DNA from: Nocardia colli
GTDB taxonomy: Bacteria > Actinomycetota > Actinomycetes > Mycobacteriales > Mycobacteriaceae
Direction: 5' to 3'
Assembly (NCBI RefSeq): GCF_008704205.1
Contig: NZ_VXLC01000001.1
Location: forward strand, 1,054,001 to 1,118,000
Length of the DNA: 64,000 nt
A model generated the notes under the pieces. It was not told the origin of the DNA. It did no database searches and was given only the letters and a program-made list of their open reading frames with translations. A program made the position numbers and the translations under genes. This document shows, one piece after another, positions 33,075 through 42,046 of this stretch (positions within the stretch are counted from its first letter, which is position 1; the number at the start of each line of letters is the position of its first letter).

Positions 33075-33413
33075 ATGGCAGACTTCGCATTCACGGATTA
33101 CTCCGGCAAAGAATTCGTGGTCAGATTGACCAACGAAGCGCGTATCGCGGAAGCACGACGGATCCTCTCCGGCGAGGAACAGATGTCGATCCATGTCATG
33201 GGTCGCATTCGTAAGCAGTCGGCCGAGTACAACCCAGGGTGGAGTTTCCACCTCGACCCGGACACCATCACCTTCTTCACCATGGCGATCGAGGTCTGCG
33301 ACGCGAGCATCACCTACGTCGACGACCATCTCGACGAGGCCTGTGGCGCGTTCCTGCCGGGCTGTTTCTGGTGCCCCTGGTCCTCGCGGCTCACCAGGGA
33401 GGTCAAAGCCTGA
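33075..33413 (+). CDS. BP74-like (calmodulin-binding-protein-like) small protein
   Basis: A 112-residue protein resembling the BP74 N-terminal domain annotated in streptomycetes as calmodulin-binding: MADFAFTDYSGKEFVVRL, RIAEARRILSG, NPGWSFHLDPDTITFF, AIEVCDASITYVDDHLDE and FWCPWSSRL. AGGTG is present 6-10 bases before the ATG. No signal peptide, though paralogues elsewhere are secreted. Calmodulin itself is not expected in this organism; function unknown. It converges on the MBL-Rieske gene. Confidence 0.65.
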   Translation: MADFAFTDYSGKEFVVRLTNEARIAEARRILSGEEQMSIHVMGRIRKQSAEYNPGWSFHLDPDTITFFTMAIEVCDASITYVDDHLDEACGAFLPGCFWCPWSSRLTREVKA

Positions 33414-33472
33414 TCACTGCGGAACGAGCGAATTCCGGGTCGGCGCCGAAAGGGCCGGCCGGTCCGATGCGC

Positions 33473-35008
33473 TCAGAGTTTCCGCGACCGCAATTCATGC
33501 CCCTTGGACGTCTTGCACCGTCCCGATTCCAGATCCCATTGCCAGCCGTGCAGATTGCACGTGAGCGTATTTCCCTCGACCACACCGAATTTCGACAGAT
33601 CCGCCTTGAGATGCGGACACCGGCGCTGCACTTCCCACCCGGCCAATTCGGTCGAGGCGGAATCGTCGTGCGCCTCGGAGAACCAGCCGTCGGCGTAGGC
33701 GATCCGCTCATCGGTGAGGCATTTGAAGAAGGTGTAGAGGAATTCGTTGTAGCCGCCGATCCGCCACGCCTGGAAGCGGGTGGACAGGAAAATGGTGTTC
33801 ACCCAGTCGGGTTCGTTATCCCGCAGCACGGTACGCACCAGCTCGGGGGCGATGCGGAAACCGTAGCGGTACTTGCCTTCTCCCTCGATAGCCCCGCGCA
33901 CCACCCGCTTGGGGAAGTCCAGAACCACGGTCTCGTCGCCGATCACCAGCCCGACGGGATAGCCGATGCCGTCGCAGATCAGATCGCTCTGCGCCATGAT
34001 CGGCTCGAACAGCGCCTTCAGCGGTTCCAGCAACGGCTCGTCACCCGTTGCCCAGGAAGCCTTTTCGGCCGCCAGCACCGGCGCGAGCCGCTGCGCCATC
34101 AACTCGATGTACTCGGCCTTGTTGTCGTAGATCAGGCCGGGCTCGAACGGATGGGTCAACTCCAGCTCGGCGCCGCGCACGTCGGCGACCGAACCGGGGA
34201 TCATCAGGATCCCGCCCTCGTTGCCGTGGATCTTCATCTGATCCAGGAACACCATCTGATCCGGGAAGATGTTGCCCTCGTCGCCGCGATCGTCGTTCAG
34301 GTAGCGCAGCTCGTCGTCCAGGAACACCGGCGGCCCGGCCGACGGCACCACCCAGGTGGCCCCGACCTGCTCGATGTAGCTGCGGCAGCGGTCCATCCCG
34401 CGCTGACGCTTCTGCTTGCCGAAGTTCGACTTGGTCCGGCTCGGGATGTCGTAGACCATCGGGTACCAGATCGCGCCCGAGTACTGCAGCAGGTGGATGT
34501 CGATGTGCCCGAACGAGTCGTGCAGCACGTCCATGTCGACCGGGCGCGCGTCGTTCATGTTGAAACAGGTGGTCTCGCCGTCGGAGACGACCAGCCCGGA
34601 GTCGCCGATCGGCCCGTCGGCCGGCGCGCGCAACGCGATGATCATGATGTCCAGCTCGGCGCCGTTACCGCTGATCGTGTGCTTGACCGAGTCCTCGGTC
34701 TCGAAGAACTTGTGGAAGCCGAGCTGCTCGAGCTCGCGCTTCAGATCCGGCACCGGGTAGTCCGGCAGCAGCACGGTCGCGTCCTTGTTGACGTGCTTGG
34801 CCAGGTTCTCCGCGTCGAAGTGGTCGCGGTGCAGATGCGAGACGTAGAGGAAGTCGCAATTGCCCAGCTCGTCCCAGTCCAGCTGGGTGTTGTCGGGAAA
34901 CGGGAACCACGACGCGAAGTACGCGGGGTTGACCCAGGGGTCGCAAAGGATCGACCCCGCCGCGGTGCGGATGTGGAATCCGGCGTGTCCGACGCTGGTG
35001 ATCTGCAC
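33473..35008 (-). CDS. MBL-fold hydrolase fused to a Rieske [2Fe-2S] domain
   Basis: A 511-residue two-domain protein. The N-terminal metallo-beta-lactamase fold has SHLHRDHFD (His58, His60, Asp62, His63) and further His/Asp in DSFGHIDIH. The last 60 residues are a Rieske domain, CPH near 460 and CNLHGWQW near 480, binding a 2Fe-2S cluster. GTG start with AGGAGGAG upstream. Same fusion, length and orientation as M. tuberculosis Rv3818 (516 aa, from memory). An oxidoreductase or hydrolase acting on a lipid or sugar is possible, but the reaction is unknown. Confidence 0.85.
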   Translation of the reverse strand: MQITSVGHAGFHIRTAAGSILCDPWVNPAYFASWFPFPDNTQLDWDELGNCDFLYVSHLHRDHFDAENLAKHVNKDATVLLPDYPVPDLKRELEQLGFHKFFETEDSVKHTISGNGAELDIMIIALRAPADGPIGDSGLVVSDGETTCFNMNDARPVDMDVLHDSFGHIDIHLLQYSGAIWYPMVYDIPSRTKSNFGKQKRQRGMDRCRSYIEQVGATWVVPSAGPPVFLDDELRYLNDDRGDEGNIFPDQMVFLDQMKIHGNEGGILMIPGSVADVRGAELELTHPFEPGLIYDNKAEYIELMAQRLAPVLAAEKASWATGDEPLLEPLKALFEPIMAQSDLICDGIGYPVGLVIGDETVVLDFPKRVVRGAIEGEGKYRYGFRIAPELVRTVLRDNEPDWVNTIFLSTRFQAWRIGGYNEFLYTFFKCLTDERIAYADGWFSEAHDDSASTELAGWEVQRRCPHLKADLSKFGVVEGNTLTCNLHGWQWDLESGRCKTSKGHELRSRKL

Positions 35009-35079
35009 GAGCTGCTCCTCCTACCGTTACCAGCCACCCAGGGTAATCGCTCGGGTGCAACTGCCGCCGCTCGCGGTGC

Positions 35080-35961
35080 TCACGGCGAAACGTCGCCGAT
35101 GCAGTAGCCCTGCGGACCGGCGGTCAGGGTGAAGGTGCGGGTCTTGGTGACTCCCGCGGAGTTGGTCACCGGAACCTCGACGGTCAGGTAGTCCCCGCGT
35201 AGTCGCTCGGAGCTGATCTCCTGGTCGGCGAACTTGGTCGCGCCGGTCAGCTTCCCCGGGTTGTCGGCCAGCGGCGCGGCGATCGCCTTGCCGGTGCCGG
35301 TGGGATCCCAGCTCGCCGGGGACGCCTTGCAGACCAGCGGGTAGGCGCCCTCTTTGTCGGCGGCGTCGAGCGGCGTGCCGACGAATCTGGCCAGGTAGCG
35401 CCGCACCGTGTGCCGAGCGTCGGCCTCGTTGTAGTCGATGTCCGCGCCCGCCGTGGCGACCCGGGGGCAGGCGTAACCGGTGTCGAGCGCGGCCCGGTCG
35501 ACGGCGACGGTGGTGCTGCGGTTCTTCCAGGTGATGGCGTCCTTGGTGGCGGTGCCGGGCTGGGCCAGGGCGGCCAGGATGGGCTGGTCGTCGGCGTACA
35601 TCTCGGCCACGTTGCGCGGCGCGATGGTCCAGCACTTGGCCTGCAACTGCGCGACGGTGCCGGTCTTCAGGTCCGCGGCCCAACGCTGCACGGCGGCGGG
35701 CACTTCGGCGACCGTGCCGGTGGTGGGCGCGGCGGCCACGGTGGCGGAGGTCGGCGGAACCAGCTGAGTGGACGGGACCGCGGCGGGCGGCGTCGTGCTC
35801 GTGGTCGCGACCGCCGCCGGCTCATCGGTCGGGATGCCGACCACGGAATCGCAGCCGCTCAGCACGAACGCCCCGGTGACGGCCAAGCCGCCGATCACCA
35901 CTCGTCGAAGGTGCGACGCGGACCGGTCGCGTCCAGATGAATTCGGACGGGCGCATTCCAC
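35080..35961 (-). CDS. lipoprotein of unknown function
   Basis: A 293-residue lipoprotein: basic N-terminus, hydrophobic helix VVIGGLAVTGAFV and lipobox LSGC at about residue 37, then a Thr/Pro/Ala-rich linker and a secreted domain of about 210 residues with four cysteines (AKCWTI, YACPRV, LVCKAS, GYCIGD), probably two disulfides. The GTG at 35961 is 7 bases after GAGGAT, suggesting leaderless translation. It lies upstream of the MBL-Rieske gene on the same strand (71 bases apart). Family not recognised. Confidence 0.8.
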   Translation of the reverse strand: MECARPNSSGRDRSASHLRRVVIGGLAVTGAFVLSGCDSVVGIPTDEPAAVATTSTTPPAAVPSTQLVPPTSATVAAAPTTGTVAEVPAAVQRWAADLKTGTVAQLQAKCWTIAPRNVAEMYADDQPILAALAQPGTATKDAITWKNRSTTVAVDRAALDTGYACPRVATAGADIDYNEADARHTVRRYLARFVGTPLDAADKEGAYPLVCKASPASWDPTGTGKAIAAPLADNPGKLTGATKFADQEISSERLRGDYLTVEVPVTNSAGVTKTRTFTLTAGPQGYCIGDVSP

Positions 35962-36073
35962 TTCGACGATCCTCTTCTCTACTGCGTGCGACGGGCCGTC
36001 CCGGACCCGGTGTGACCCATAAAGCAGCGGCCCACTGCCGGATGGGACAGTCAGCGACTACGCTAGCGGAATT

Positions 36074-36820
36074 GTGGAACCCGTCTACCGGACGATCATC
36101 GGCCTTGCCCGTACCGTCTTCTTCGTCGAAGGCCTGAAGTTCACCGTCAAGGGCGCTGAACATATCCCCGCGCGGGGTGGTGCCGTGCTCGCGGTCAACC
36201 ACACCGGATACATGGACTTCACCTATGCGGGGCTGCCGGTGCGCACCCCCAAGCGCTACATCCGGTTCATGGCCAAGAAAGAGGTCTTCGACGACAAGAT
36301 CTCCGGCCCGATCATGCGCGCGCTCAAGCACATTCCGGTCGACCGGGGCGCCGGCGCGGACTCGTATAAGGCCGCCGTCGAATACCTGCAGCGCGGCGAG
36401 CTCGTCGGCGTGTACCCCGAGGCGACGATCAGCCGCAGCTTCGAGATCAAGGACTTCAAGTCCGGCGCCGCGCGGATGGCCATCGAGTCCGGCGTGCCGA
36501 TCATCCCGATCGTCATCTGGGGCGCGCAGCGGGTGTGGACCAAGGGTTTCCCGAAGCGTCTGGGCCGCACCAACACTCCGATCTCCATCGCCGTCGGCGC
36601 GCCGATCGCCCCGTTCGAGCCCGCGTCCGAGCTGACCGCGAAACTCCGCACGACCATGCAGGAGATGCTGCTCGACCTGCAAAAGGACTACACCCACGAG
36701 GCGGGCGCGTACTGGGTACCGGCTCGCCTCGGCGGCAGCGCTCCTACCCTGGAGGAGGCCGACGCGCTCGATGCCGCCGAGGCCGCGGAAAAGGCCGCGC
36801 GGAAGAAGACGGCCTCGTAA
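36074..36820 (+). CDS. 1-acyl-sn-glycerol-3-phosphate acyltransferase family protein
   Basis: A 248-residue PlsC-type acyltransferase, using acyl-CoA to acylate a lysophospholipid or related lipid at the membrane. The catalytic NHTGYMD (HxxxxD) is at about residues 42-48 and the substrate motif is VYPEATISRSFEIKDFKSGAARMA at about 114-137 (FPEGT replaced by YPEAT). The GTG start gives the family N-terminus. It is followed 14 bases later by a paralogue; together they match the tandem acyltransferases Rv3814c-Rv3816c. Confidence 0.9.
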   Translation: MEPVYRTIIGLARTVFFVEGLKFTVKGAEHIPARGGAVLAVNHTGYMDFTYAGLPVRTPKRYIRFMAKKEVFDDKISGPIMRALKHIPVDRGAGADSYKAAVEYLQRGELVGVYPEATISRSFEIKDFKSGAARMAIESGVPIIPIVIWGAQRVWTKGFPKRLGRTNTPISIAVGAPIAPFEPASELTAKLRTTMQEMLLDLQKDYTHEAGAYWVPARLGGSAPTLEEADALDAAEAAEKAARKKTAS

Positions 36821-36834
36821 CAGCGGAGATTCGG

Positions 36835-37587
36835 ATGGCTCGGGAACCGGTTTACGACGTCCTCACCGGCTTGGTGCGCACCATCTTCGCGGTGCAGGGG
36901 CTGCGGATCGACATCGCCGATCAGCACCGGATCCCGAGTTCGGGCGGCGCGGTGCTGGCCGTGAATCACACCGCGTACCTGGACTTCATGGAGGTCGGAC
37001 TGGTCGGGCGCAAGTCAGGCCGCAACGTCCGGTACATGATGAAGGCCGAGCTCGAGCACGGCATCGTCGGTTTCCTGATGAAGCACTGCAAGGCAATCGG
37101 CGTCGACCGGACCGCGGGCGCCGAGTCCTACAGCCGGGCGGTCGACGCGCTGCGCGACGGCGAACTCGTGGTGGTCTATCCCGAGGCGACCATCAGCCGC
37201 AGCTTCGAACTGAAGGACTTCAAGTCCGGCGCCGCCCGCATGGCCATCGAAGCCGGCGTCCCGATCATCCCCCTGGCCATCTGGGGCGCCCATCGCGTCT
37301 GGACCAAAGACATCCCGAAACAGCTGGGCCGCCACAACTTCCCGATCAACATCCGCATCGGCGACCCCATCCCCCCGGCCGAACCTCCGGAAGAACTCAC
37401 CGCCACCCTCCGCACCTCCATGAGCGACCTCCTCACCCAAGCCCAACAGGACTACCCCATGGAACCGGGCGCCCGCTGGGTCCCCGCCCGCCTAGGCGGC
37501 ACCGCCCCCACCCTCGCCGAAGCCGCCGTCCTGGAACAGGAAGAACTGGCCCGCCGCCGAGCCAAGTCCCAACCCCCGAAACCCTGA
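36835..37587 (+). CDS. 1-acyl-sn-glycerol-3-phosphate acyltransferase family protein (paralogue)
   Basis: A 250-residue PlsC-type enzyme about half identical to its upstream neighbour: NHTAYLD near residue 43, VVYPEATISRSFELKDFKSG near 115 and the shared C-terminal ARWVPARLGGTAPTLAEA. ATG at 36835 with GGAG 7 bases upstream. The C-terminal part has a CCC/CTA-rich codon style. Co-transcribed with the preceding gene. Confidence 0.9.
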   Translation: MAREPVYDVLTGLVRTIFAVQGLRIDIADQHRIPSSGGAVLAVNHTAYLDFMEVGLVGRKSGRNVRYMMKAELEHGIVGFLMKHCKAIGVDRTAGAESYSRAVDALRDGELVVVYPEATISRSFELKDFKSGAARMAIEAGVPIIPLAIWGAHRVWTKDIPKQLGRHNFPINIRIGDPIPPAEPPEELTATLRTSMSDLLTQAQQDYPMEPGARWVPARLGGTAPTLAEAAVLEQEELARRRAKSQPPKP

Positions 37588-37597
37588 GTCCGCGCAG

Positions 37598-38485
37598 TCA
37601 GATGCGGTCTAGTGGGCGGCAGGGAGACGGAGTGGGAACAGCGCCGCGGAGGAATGAGCGCGGAGGGACGCCCATTAGGGTGCGGAAGTCTGCGGTCATG
37701 TGGGATTGGTCGAAGTATCCGTTGTCTGCGGCGAGCTGCGCGAGGGACGTCTTGGACTCGTAATCGCTTGTGCTGAAAGGTGATTGCGCGATCGGTGTGC
37801 TGCGCACCTGGGTCAGGATGCGGCGTACTCGATCGATGCGCGCGAAATGCTTGGGGGAGACGCCGATTCCGGCGGTGAACAGGTTGCGGAGTTGGCGTTC
37901 GCTGACGGCGACGTCGGCGGCCAACGCGCGCATGGAGCGGCCGTTCGGATCCGCGGATAGCGACGCTACGGCCGAGCGGAGTACCTCGCGTTGTGCGCGT
38001 CGGGTCTCGTTCTCGGAAATGCGTTGCGGCAGAATATCTTCCAGGAACTGAAAGATCTCGTCGGCGTCCAGCTCGATCAGCTCGTCGGCTAGATCGGCGG
38101 CGACGCCGGGCAGGTCGGCGAGCCGGATGACCCGATCGGTGAGCACCGCAGCGGGCACGCCGAGCAGCGGCCGGGCCGCGCCGTGCGCCAACCGCAGCCG
38201 CAGGCAGGACGCGGGTTTGCTCGGATGGGAGTAGAGCGCCTTGGTCTGCGGGCCGATGACGAGTGCCTCGCGCGGCCCGCCCTGCTGTGAGCGCAGCACG
38301 ATCGTGGTCGCGGCCTGCGGGACGTGTGCGAACGATTCGGCCAGGTCCCGCACGGTCGGGATGCGCCCGAGTTCGGTGAACCACGGCCGCAGCGATTCGG
38401 GTGCGGGGACCGTCGCTTCGACGAGGTCGGCGGTCACGACGGGCGCCGTGCGCAGCATGCTGGTCACCGAATCCACTGTAGGCAT
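37598..38485 (-). CDS. AraC family transcriptional regulator
   Basis: A 295-residue AraC-type regulator. The C-terminal two-HTH domain reads MRALAADVAVSERQLRNLF (first helix pair) and SLAQLAADNGYFDQSHMTADF (second), with PPRSFLRG at the end. The N-terminal 180 residues are an AraC_binding/DUF6597-like domain. Divergent from an NmrA-type gene 70 bases away, which it likely controls. The stop lies 10 bases from the convergent acyltransferase gene. Confidence 0.88.
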   Translation of the reverse strand: MPTVDSVTSMLRTAPVVTADLVEATVPAPESLRPWFTELGRIPTVRDLAESFAHVPQAATTIVLRSQQGGPREALVIGPQTKALYSHPSKPASCLRLRLAHGAARPLLGVPAAVLTDRVIRLADLPGVAADLADELIELDADEIFQFLEDILPQRISENETRRAQREVLRSAVASLSADPNGRSMRALAADVAVSERQLRNLFTAGIGVSPKHFARIDRVRRILTQVRSTPIAQSPFSTSDYESKTSLAQLAADNGYFDQSHMTADFRTLMGVPPRSFLRGAVPTPSPCRPLDRI

Positions 38486-38558
38486 TCGGCGGCCCGGCGG
38501 CTGTGCCGAAATCTCCTAGAGAACCCGGTGGTCCGGGCGGCAGCGTGGGTCTCATGAT

Positions 38559-39443
38559 CTGATCACCGGTGCCACGGGCACCATCGGCAGCGAAATCGTC
38601 CGGCAGTTGGTGGCGCGCGGCGAGCAGGTCCGGGCGCTCACCCGCGACCCGGCCCAGGCGCAACTGCCCGCTGGCGTCGAGGTGGTGCGCGGCGACTACC
38701 ACGACCCGGCCTCCATCGTGGCGGCCGCGACCGGCGTCGACGCCGCGTTCATCGTCGGCATCCTCGGCCCGGAATACGTCGACACCGAGCACACCCTGAT
38801 CACCACCGCGCGCGAGGCCGGCGTCGGCCGCATCGTGAAGCTCTCCGCGATCGGCACCGGCGAGGACAAGGTCGGCCGGATCGGCACCTGGCATCTGCCC
38901 GGCGAACAGGCGGCCCGGGACAGCGGCGCCGAGTGGACCATCCTGCGCCCGAGCTCCTTCGCCTCGAACACCCTGAGCTGGGCCGACGCGATCCGCAACG
39001 GCCGGTCCGTGCCCAGCATGACCGGCAGTGGTCAGCAGGGCGTCATCGATCCGCGCGACGTCTCCGCGGTCGCGGTGCAAGCCCTGGTGTCGTCCGACCA
39101 CGCGGGCCGCATCTACACCCTCACCGGCCCGGAGCTGCTGACCAGCGCGGACCAGGTGGCCGTGCTCGCCGAGGTGCTCGGCCGACCGCTGGAGGTCGTC
39201 GACGTACCGAACGAGGCGGCCCGCGAACACATGCGAGACGCCGGGTTGTCCGAGGCGTTCATCGCCGGTGCCCTCGCCGGGCAGGAATACGTCCGCACCG
39301 GCGGCAACGCCATCGTCACCGACGATCTCCGCCAGGCCCTCGGCCGCGCACCCCGCACCTACGCCGAGTGGGCCGCCGATCACGCCGCGTTGTTCCGCGA
39401 AGCGCCGGCCGGTGCCGCCCGCGGCCGGGTAACCATCGCGTAA
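38559..39443 (+). CDS. NmrA/NAD(P)-binding protein with apparent 5' frameshift
   Basis: A 294-codon frame for an atypical SDR (NmrA/QOR2-like). The coding frame starts (L)ITGATGTIGSEIVRQLVARG, i.e. the nucleotide-binding loop, but no ATG/GTG/TTG lies in frame before it; the first is TTG at 38607, after that loop. The expected ATG at 38554 is one base out of frame: ATGATC-TGATCACC reads Met-Ile-stop, while one added C gives MILITGATG. This is a one-base deletion, a sequencing error, or a rare CTG start. The rest (RPSSFASN, VIDPRDVSAVA, YTLTGPE) is intact. Divergent from AraC. Confidence 0.7.
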   Translation: MITGATGTIGSEIVRQLVARGEQVRALTRDPAQAQLPAGVEVVRGDYHDPASIVAAATGVDAAFIVGILGPEYVDTEHTLITTAREAGVGRIVKLSAIGTGEDKVGRIGTWHLPGEQAARDSGAEWTILRPSSFASNTLSWADAIRNGRSVPSMTGSGQQGVIDPRDVSAVAVQALVSSDHAGRIYTLTGPELLTSADQVAVLAEVLGRPLEVVDVPNEAAREHMRDAGLSEAFIAGALAGQEYVRTGGNAIVTDDLRQALGRAPRTYAEWAADHAALFREAPAGAARGRVTIA

Positions 39444-39572
39444 TCGCCGGCTGTGAATCGGCTGGCAATTGCGCGGGAGGTTGCCGAGAGTCCGGCCTAG
39501 ACCATTGTGGAGTGCTGTTGGGCGGCAGTAACTTTCGCTTGCTGATCAACGGTTCTATGGAAGGTCGAATTC

Positions 39573-39677
39573 ATGCTTGCTCTGCTTGCCCTATTGGGTG
39601 TGACCGGTAGCGCCGCCGCGGCGTGGGGCACGGGAAGTGCCGCCATGGCACTCGGGAACAGCGGCGTCTTGCAGTAG
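39573..39677 (+). CDS. 34-residue hydrophobic small ORF
   Basis: The ORF starts MLALLALLGVTGSAAAAW and ends in NSGVLQ; the first 18 residues resemble a short membrane helix or signal peptide and there is a possible AxA-like cleavage region. GGAAGG lies 8 bases before the ATG, and a 13-bp hairpin follows 13 bases after the stop, so it looks like a complete gene of its own. Product unknown; a small secreted or membrane peptide is inferred. Confidence 0.5.
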   Translation: MLALLALLGVTGSAAAAWGTGSAAMALGNSGVLQ

Positions 39678-39690
39678 CCCGCAACGCCGA

Positions 39691-39720
39691 ACGGGACGGC
39701 ACCGGTGGGTGCCGTCCCGT
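39691..39720. terminator. bidirectional terminator
   Basis: ACGGGACGGCACC / GGTGCCGTCCCGT is a perfect 13-bp stem with a 4-base loop, between the ends of the small ORF (plus) and copA (minus), 14 bases from each. Confidence 0.85.
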
Positions 39721-39734
39721 CGGGTTTCCGGCGG

Positions 39735-41981
39735 TTACCGCGCGGTGGAGCGGAAGGTGCGCAGCCGCAGGCTGTTGCTGACCACGAAGACCGAGGAGAA
39801 CGCCATGGCGGCGCCCGCGAGCATCGGATTCAGCAGCCCGGCCATGGCCAGCGGGATCGCGGCGACGTTGTAGGCGAAGGCCCAGAACAGGTTGCCCTTG
39901 ATCGTGCCGAGGGTCCGGCGGGCCAGGCGGATCGCGTCGACCGCCGCCCGCAGATCGCCGCGGACCAGCGTGAGATCACTGGCCTCCATGGCCACGTCGG
40001 TGCCGGTGCCCATGGCCAGGCCGAGATCGGCCTGGGCCAGCGCCGCCGCATCGTTGACGCCGTCGCCGACCATCGCGACGACCTTGCCCTCGGCTTGCAG
40101 CCGCTTGATCGTGTCCACCTTGTCCTGCGGCAGCACCTCCGCGATCACCTCGTCGATGCCGACCTGAGCGGCGATCGCCGCGGCGGCCGCCGCGTTGTCG
40201 CCGGTCAGCATGATCGGGGTCAGGCCGAGCGCCCGCAGCTGCGAAATCGCCTGCGCCGAAGTCGGTTTCACCGCGTCGGCGACCACGAGCACACCGCGCG
40301 CCTTGCCGTCCCAGCCCACCGCCACCGCGGTCTTGCCGTCGGCCTCCGCGGCCCGCATGGCCCGTTCGAGGTCGGCGTCCAGCTGCTGTGACCAGTCGGC
40401 GAGCAGCCGTGCCCGGCCGACGACCACCGCGTGCCCGTCCACCACGCCCTGCACCCCGAGGCCCTCGATATTCGCGAAGCCCTCGACCGGTGGCAGCGCA
40501 CCGGCTTTCTCCCCGGCGCCCTTGGCGATCGCCTGCGCGATCGGGTGCTCCGAGGAATCCTCCAGCGCCCCAGCGAGAGCGAGCACCTGGTCGGCGTCTT
40601 CGCCTTCGGCCGCAACGACATCCAGCAGCGTCATCCGGCCGGTGGTGACGGTGCCGGTCTTGTCCAGCACCACGGTATCCACCCGCCTGGTCGATTCCAG
40701 CACCTCCGGCCCCTTGATCAGGATGCCGAGCTGCGCGCCGCGACCGGTGCCGACCATCAGCGCGGTCGGGGTGGCCAGCCCGAGGGCGCACGGGCAGGCG
40801 ATGATCAGCACCGCGACCGCGGCGGTGAACGCCGCCGCGACGGAACCGCCGGTGCCGAGCCAGAATCCGAGCGTGGCCACCGACAGCGCGATCACGATCG
40901 GCACGAAATAGCCGGAGATCTGATCGGCCAGCCGCTGCGCCTGCGCCTTTCCGGTCTGCGCGTCCTCGACCAGCTTCGCCATCTGCGCGAGCTGGGTGTC
41001 CGAGCCGATCCGACCGGCGCGCACCACGATCCGGCCGCCGACGTTCACCGTGGCGCCGACCACCGCGTCGTCGGTGCCGACCTCCACCGGCACGGACTCA
41101 CCGGTCAGCATCGACGCGTCGACGGCCGACGAACCCTCGACCACCACGCCGTCGGTGGCGATCTTCTCCCCGGGACGAACCACGAACCGGTCGCCGACGG
41201 CCAACTGCTCCACCGGAATTCGCTGTTCGGTCCCGTCACGCAGCACCGAGACCTCTTTCGCGCCGAGCTCGAGCAAGGCCCGCAGGGCCGCACCGGCCCG
41301 CCGCTTGGACCGCGCCTCGAAGAAGCGCCCGGCGAGGATGAAGGTGGTGACGCCCGCCGCGGCCTCCAGGTAGATGCTGCCGGTGCCGTCCATCCGGGAG
41401 ATGGTGAACTCGAACGGGTGCTTCATCCCCGGCATGCCCGCGGTGCCCCAGAACAGCGCGTACAGCGACCAGCCGAGCGCGGCGAGGGTGCCCATGGACA
41501 CCAGCGTGTCCATGGTGGCGGTGCCGTGGCGCAGATTGGTCAGCGCGGCGCGGTGGAACGGGAGCGCACCCCACACCACGACCGGCGCGGCCAGGGTCAG
41601 CGACAGCCACTGCCAGTTGGTGAACTGCAACGCGGGGATCATCGCCATCGCGATCACCGGCACGGTCAGCACCAGCGAGACCAGCAGCCGGGTACGTAAC
41701 GCCGCGGTCGGATCGACCTCGGCCGCAACGGTTTCCGCGGTCTTCGGGGCGGGCAGCGTCGCGCTGTAGCCGGCCTGCTCGACCGTGGCGATCAGGTCCG
41801 CCGGCGAGACATCGCCGGTGACGTCGACCCGCGCCTTCTCGGTCGCGTAGTTCACCGTCGCCGTGACACCGTCGAGCCGGTTCAGCTTCTTCTCGATGCG
41901 ATTGGCGCAGGACGCGCAGGTCATGCCGCCGATCACCAGTTCGACCTGCCCGATGCCGGGTGGTTGTGTCGCGGTGGTCAT
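39735..41981 (-). CDS. copA: copper-translocating P-type ATPase
   Basis: A 748-residue P1B-type ATPase exporting Cu+. An N-terminal heavy-metal domain has GMTCASC (residues 19-25); eight membrane helices include the CPC motif (IIACPCALG, about 395); DKTGT phosphorylation site near 438, SSEHPIA (HP motif) near 478, and [10 protein letters not shown] in the hinge. Start at 41981 has GGAG 7 bases upstream; an ATG eight codons earlier lacks one. It is the last gene of the copper operon, 65 bases after the His-rich protein gene. Confidence 0.92.
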   Translation of the reverse strand: MTTATQPPGIGQVELVIGGMTCASCANRIEKKLNRLDGVTATVNYATEKARVDVTGDVSPADLIATVEQAGYSATLPAPKTAETVAAEVDPTAALRTRLLVSLVLTVPVIAMAMIPALQFTNWQWLSLTLAAPVVVWGALPFHRAALTNLRHGTATMDTLVSMGTLAALGWSLYALFWGTAGMPGMKHPFEFTISRMDGTGSIYLEAAAGVTTFILAGRFFEARSKRRAGAALRALLELGAKEVSVLRDGTEQRIPVEQLAVGDRFVVRPGEKIATDGVVVEGSSAVDASMLTGESVPVEVGTDDAVVGATVNVGGRIVVRAGRIGSDTQLAQMAKLVEDAQTGKAQAQRLADQISGYFVPIVIALSVATLGFWLGTGGSVAAAFTAAVAVLIIACPCALGLATPTALMVGTGRGAQLGILIKGPEVLESTRRVDTVVLDKTGTVTTGRMTLLDVVAAEGEDADQVLALAGALEDSSEHPIAQAIAKGAGEKAGALPPVEGFANIEGLGVQGVVDGHAVVVGRARLLADWSQQLDADLERAMRAAEADGKTAVAVGWDGKARGVLVVADAVKPTSAQAISQLRALGLTPIMLTGDNAAAAAAIAAQVGIDEVIAEVLPQDKVDTIKRLQAEGKVVAMVGDGVNDAAALAQADLGLAMGTGTDVAMEASDLTLVRGDLRAAVDAIRLARRTLGTIKGNLFWAFAYNVAAIPLAMAGLLNPMLAGAAMAFSSVFVVSNSLRLRTFRSTAR

Positions 41982-42046
41982 CGTGTGCTCCGTTCTGTGC
42001 GGCACGGTAGTGGAGATTCAGCCGGCGTGGGGGCGACCGGCGCGCT

